DNA from: Isochrysis galbana | Taxonomy: Eukaryota; Haptophyta; Isochrysidales; Isochrysidaceae | Length of the DNA stretch: 64,000 nucleotides | NCBI GenBank assembly: GCA_018136815.1 | Contig: CM030931.1 | Location: 5,823,515-5,887,514 of the forward strand | Reading direction: 5' to 3' | Part shown: positions 62,163-64,000 of the stretch, one piece after another | Position numbering within the stretch: the first letter of the stretch is position 1 | How the letters are laid out: every line of letters begins with the position of its first letter | Made by a program: the position numbers and the translations under genes | The notes under the pieces: generated by a model | What the model saw: only the letters and a program-made list of their open reading frames with translations | Told to the model about the DNA's origin: nothing | Database searches by the model: none

Positions 62163-63512
62163 ATGTGGGGTAGCCCAACGCACCCGGGACCTAGTATAAA
62201 CCCCAAGTGGGCAAAGCTATGGAATAAGCTCGAATGTAACACCATACATAACGTATTCAAAGACCACGCGGCGAACGCGCCTTATAGCAGCGAAGAATGC
62301 GCGCAATACCTCAGGAACAACGACACGTATATACAATTTCAGGGAGAATATATCCCAAGAGACAAATTCTTAGAAACATGGGACACAATAGTCAAACACG
62401 CCACGGCGTTGATGGCGGCGGCAGACAACGCGGCCGAAACAGGGTGCGCACCAGCGAGAAGCGAGGAGACCGGCAACCAATGCGATCCGGAGGAAACGAC
62501 ACCCGAACTGCGAATAGCAATAGACGGGGAATACTACGTGAACATCAAAGGAAGGTGGTATGAGGCGGAGCTCTCATACCTAGGCACACCCATAATCGGA
62601 AAAAGAGTGCCCGCCGCACCCACGAACCTAGACCCATCCCCACCGGCGCAATGGGGGGAAGGATACAAAACCAATAAGAGGCTAGAGTACCCGCTAGCAG
62701 ACGAATACACATTAGATGGCAAGACGCCGCTGGACGGCACCGGAGTAGAACATATTACCGAGGCCCTCCAGCGAGCGAAACGCAAGCGCAAACACCTCAC
62801 GGGACCGACCAAATGGGAGGAAAAACTGCAAACTTCAGGCGATACATGGGCGCACCTCGCAAAGCTGTACACCTCGCCAATGATAACGACGCGAGACATG
62901 CACCTGCATTTCAAACATATCACACATAGGCGAGTGGGCACATACAACCGCTTTCCGAGTAGAAACAAGACGTGCCGCATATGTGGGGAGGCGGAGGAAT
63001 CCTCGATCCACCTAGGCGAGTGCCCCAGGATAACTAACATCTTAGGCGAACTGAATAAAGTCGCACGCTTCTCGCCTGAGGCTGAAAGAAGCAGAGAGGA
63101 AATCATTATAGATAATCTATTCGTCTTCCCGAAAGGAGACGCCCCGAAAGCGATATGTATACTATACCTATTAGCGTGGAGATACATAATCACGGACTTC
63201 TATAGGATACATTACGACGGTTTAAAATTTTCGGAAGAATCAATACTGATAAGAACCATAGAGAGATATGCCTTGCTGATGCTGAGCAAAGCACTCCTAT
63301 TCGCACAAGAAACCGATCCGGCGAGAACCGCCCAGGCGGGCATGGGCAGGCAACCCAAGAAAAGGATAGACATGAACGACTTGAGACCCATCTTTAACAG
63401 AAACGACAAAGGCGGACTTAGGCCCAGTGCGGAGCTAGTGGCACTAACCACCAAGCTGGGGATCGTCCACGCCGTCGAGGAGATCAAGGAGCATGACAAC
63501 CATAGCAATTGA
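62163..63512 (+). CDS. Retroposon ORF2-like protein, 449 aa, with C-terminal zinc knuckle
   Basis: Residues about 1-230 are charged and unassigned. Residues 229-290 match the tail of many non-LTR retrotransposon ORF2 proteins: WAHLAKLYTSPMITTRDMHL, KHITHRRVGTYNRFPS, then CRICGEAEESSIHLGEC with C271, C274, H283, C287 (CX2CX8HX3C). A further conserved segment, LAWRYIITDFYRIHYDG (about 340) and KKRIDMNDLRPIF (near 400), recurs in the fragments at 3490, 30345 and 48664. The RT and endonuclease domains expected upstream in a complete ORF2 are absent, yet this frame has its own ATG and no stops. It starts 52 bp after ORF1 ends. Composition (A-rich coding strand) differs from the GC-rich host genes. 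Confidence 0.75.
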   Translation: MWGSPTHPGPSINPKWAKLWNKLECNTIHNVFKDHAANAPYSSEECAQYLRNNDTYIQFQGEYIPRDKFLETWDTIVKHATALMAAADNAAETGCAPARSEETGNQCDPEETTPELRIAIDGEYYVNIKGRWYEAELSYLGTPIIGKRVPAAPTNLDPSPPAQWGEGYKTNKRLEYPLADEYTLDGKTPLDGTGVEHITEALQRAKRKRKHLTGPTKWEEKLQTSGDTWAHLAKLYTSPMITTRDMHLHFKHITHRRVGTYNRFPSRNKTCRICGEAEESSIHLGECPRITNILGELNKVARFSPEAERSREEIIIDNLFVFPKGDAPKAICILYLLAWRYIITDFYRIHYDGLKFSEESILIRTIERYALLMLSKALLFAQETDPARTAQAGMGRQPKKRIDMNDLRPIFNRNDKGGLRPSAELVALTTKLGIVHAVEEIKEHDNHSN

Positions 63513-63843
63513 AGCTTTGGCACGCCACTCAAAACCGATACCAGAGACATTAGGACCCGGACCTAACTAAAACAAACAAGACGAAGACAGCAAGACACAC
63601 ATAGCACTACTGACAAACTCAAAAGGCCTGCCCGAGCCCCACACTCCGAACCAGGCCTCAGGTAGTGTACCGAGGCCGGACCCCGGAAACCGAAGAAAAA
63701 GGAAAGAAGGGGGGCGGCAGGGAAAGAGGTGGAGGGAGGGAAGTTAAGGGCGATGTAGATAGCGAAGGCATAGGTGTGACCCATAGCTAGTAGGCGAGTA
63801 GCCCCGAATCTTCAGAAAGTTTTTTTTTCCTCCATCGCAGACA

Positions 63844-64000
63844 CCCCCTCTCTGGTCTCTGGTCTCTGGGTGCTCGTGGGCCTGCACACCGACACCGAAC
63901 CTACTTTTATAAGTGGGGGACAATGGGGGCCTCGCGCCCCCCTCACACCATCGCGGACACCCCCCGGGGTGGGCCCGTACAATCAACCCCAGCCCCTGCC
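63844..64000 (+). mobile_element. Hairpin-headed GC-rich repeat, remainder and a second head
   Basis: 63844-63897 continues the repeat interrupted at 61043 (CCCC...GTGGGCCTGCAC). At 63899 a second head starts with CCTACTT-TTAT-AAGTGGG, GACAATGGGGGCCTCGCGC and runs off the window at CCCCAGCCCCTGCC. Confidence 0.65.

Larger units (their letters stand above)
61044..63827 (+). mobile_element. 2.8-kb retroposon with three ORFs and 16-bp target duplications
   Basis: Flanked by TCCTCCATCGCAGACA (61028-61043 and 63828-63843), which lies inside another repeat. Order: AACGATAGGGTC leader (hairpin eroded), ORF at 61056, ORF1 at 61214, ORF2 at 62163, 3' UTR with TAGCCCCGAATCTTCAG, then an oligo-T tail (63820-63828). 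No reverse transcriptase, endonuclease, tyrosine recombinase or transposase motif was seen in any frame, so it probably moves with enzymes from a longer relative. Related partial copies: 3188-4017, 30345-30707, 48331-48900, 54295-55250, 55360-55465. Confidence 0.85.

Overview
The window is nuclear DNA from a photosynthetic single-celled eukaryote with a GC-rich, repeat-laden genome. Evidence: (a) several genes are split by canonical GT-AG introns whose removal restores frame and recognisable domains (diacylglycerol kinase, GID8, RPN8, DUF218, METTL-type methyltransferase, enoyl-CoA hydratase, DUF726); (b) eukaryote-only gene families such as RPN8 and GID8; (c) a protein with a twin-arginine-like N-terminus resembling thylakoid lumen proteins; (d) non-LTR-like, copia and gypsy retroelement debris, MITEs and long simple repeats. 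A haptophyte or another secondary-plastid alga is the best guess, but the lineage cannot be fixed from this sequence. No rRNA, tRNA or CRISPR array was recognised.

Layout. 0-8 kb: a TPR/PhyH-type protein (-), an LTR-like repeat carrying a retroposon insertion with clear target duplications, and a 1034-aa Tudor-like/SUMO-interacting protein (+). 8-17 kb: a palindrome-rich minisatellite, a nine-exon diacylglycerol kinase (-) with a (GA)n tract just upstream, MITE and hairpin-headed repeats, and the five-exon GID8 gene (-). 17-26 kb: minisatellites, an AT-rich orphan ORF, a GT4 glycosyltransferase (-) and a three-exon multipass membrane protein (+). 26-31 kb: gypsy and copia fragments around a four-exon DUF218 gene (-). 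31-42 kb: hairpin-headed repeats, a methyltransferase (+), a foldback element, an enoyl-CoA hydratase (-), a MITE, a repeat carrying an exact 76-bp copy of a neighbouring gene, and that two-TM gene (+). 42-48 kb: a divergent gene pair and RPN8 (-). 48-56 kb: MITE, retroposon tail, satellite, a broken lectin-like gene, a probable plastid lumen protein (+) and stacked retroposon 5' ends. 56-60.7 kb: a 1451-aa DUF726 (TMCO4-like) protein (-). 61-63.8 kb: an intact-looking 2.8-kb retroposon with three ORFs and 16-bp target duplications, inserted in another repeat.

The host genes are unrelated housekeeping genes and do not form a pathway. The most interesting system is the repeat population: a retroposon family whose copies start with a short covarying hairpin and an ATGGAGCGCGC start region, end in an oligo-T rather than oligo-A tail, carry an ORF2-like C-terminal zinc-knuckle protein but no visible reverse transcriptase, and make 15-17-bp target duplications. 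A second GC-rich family shares the hairpin start, and one copy appears to have captured host coding sequence.
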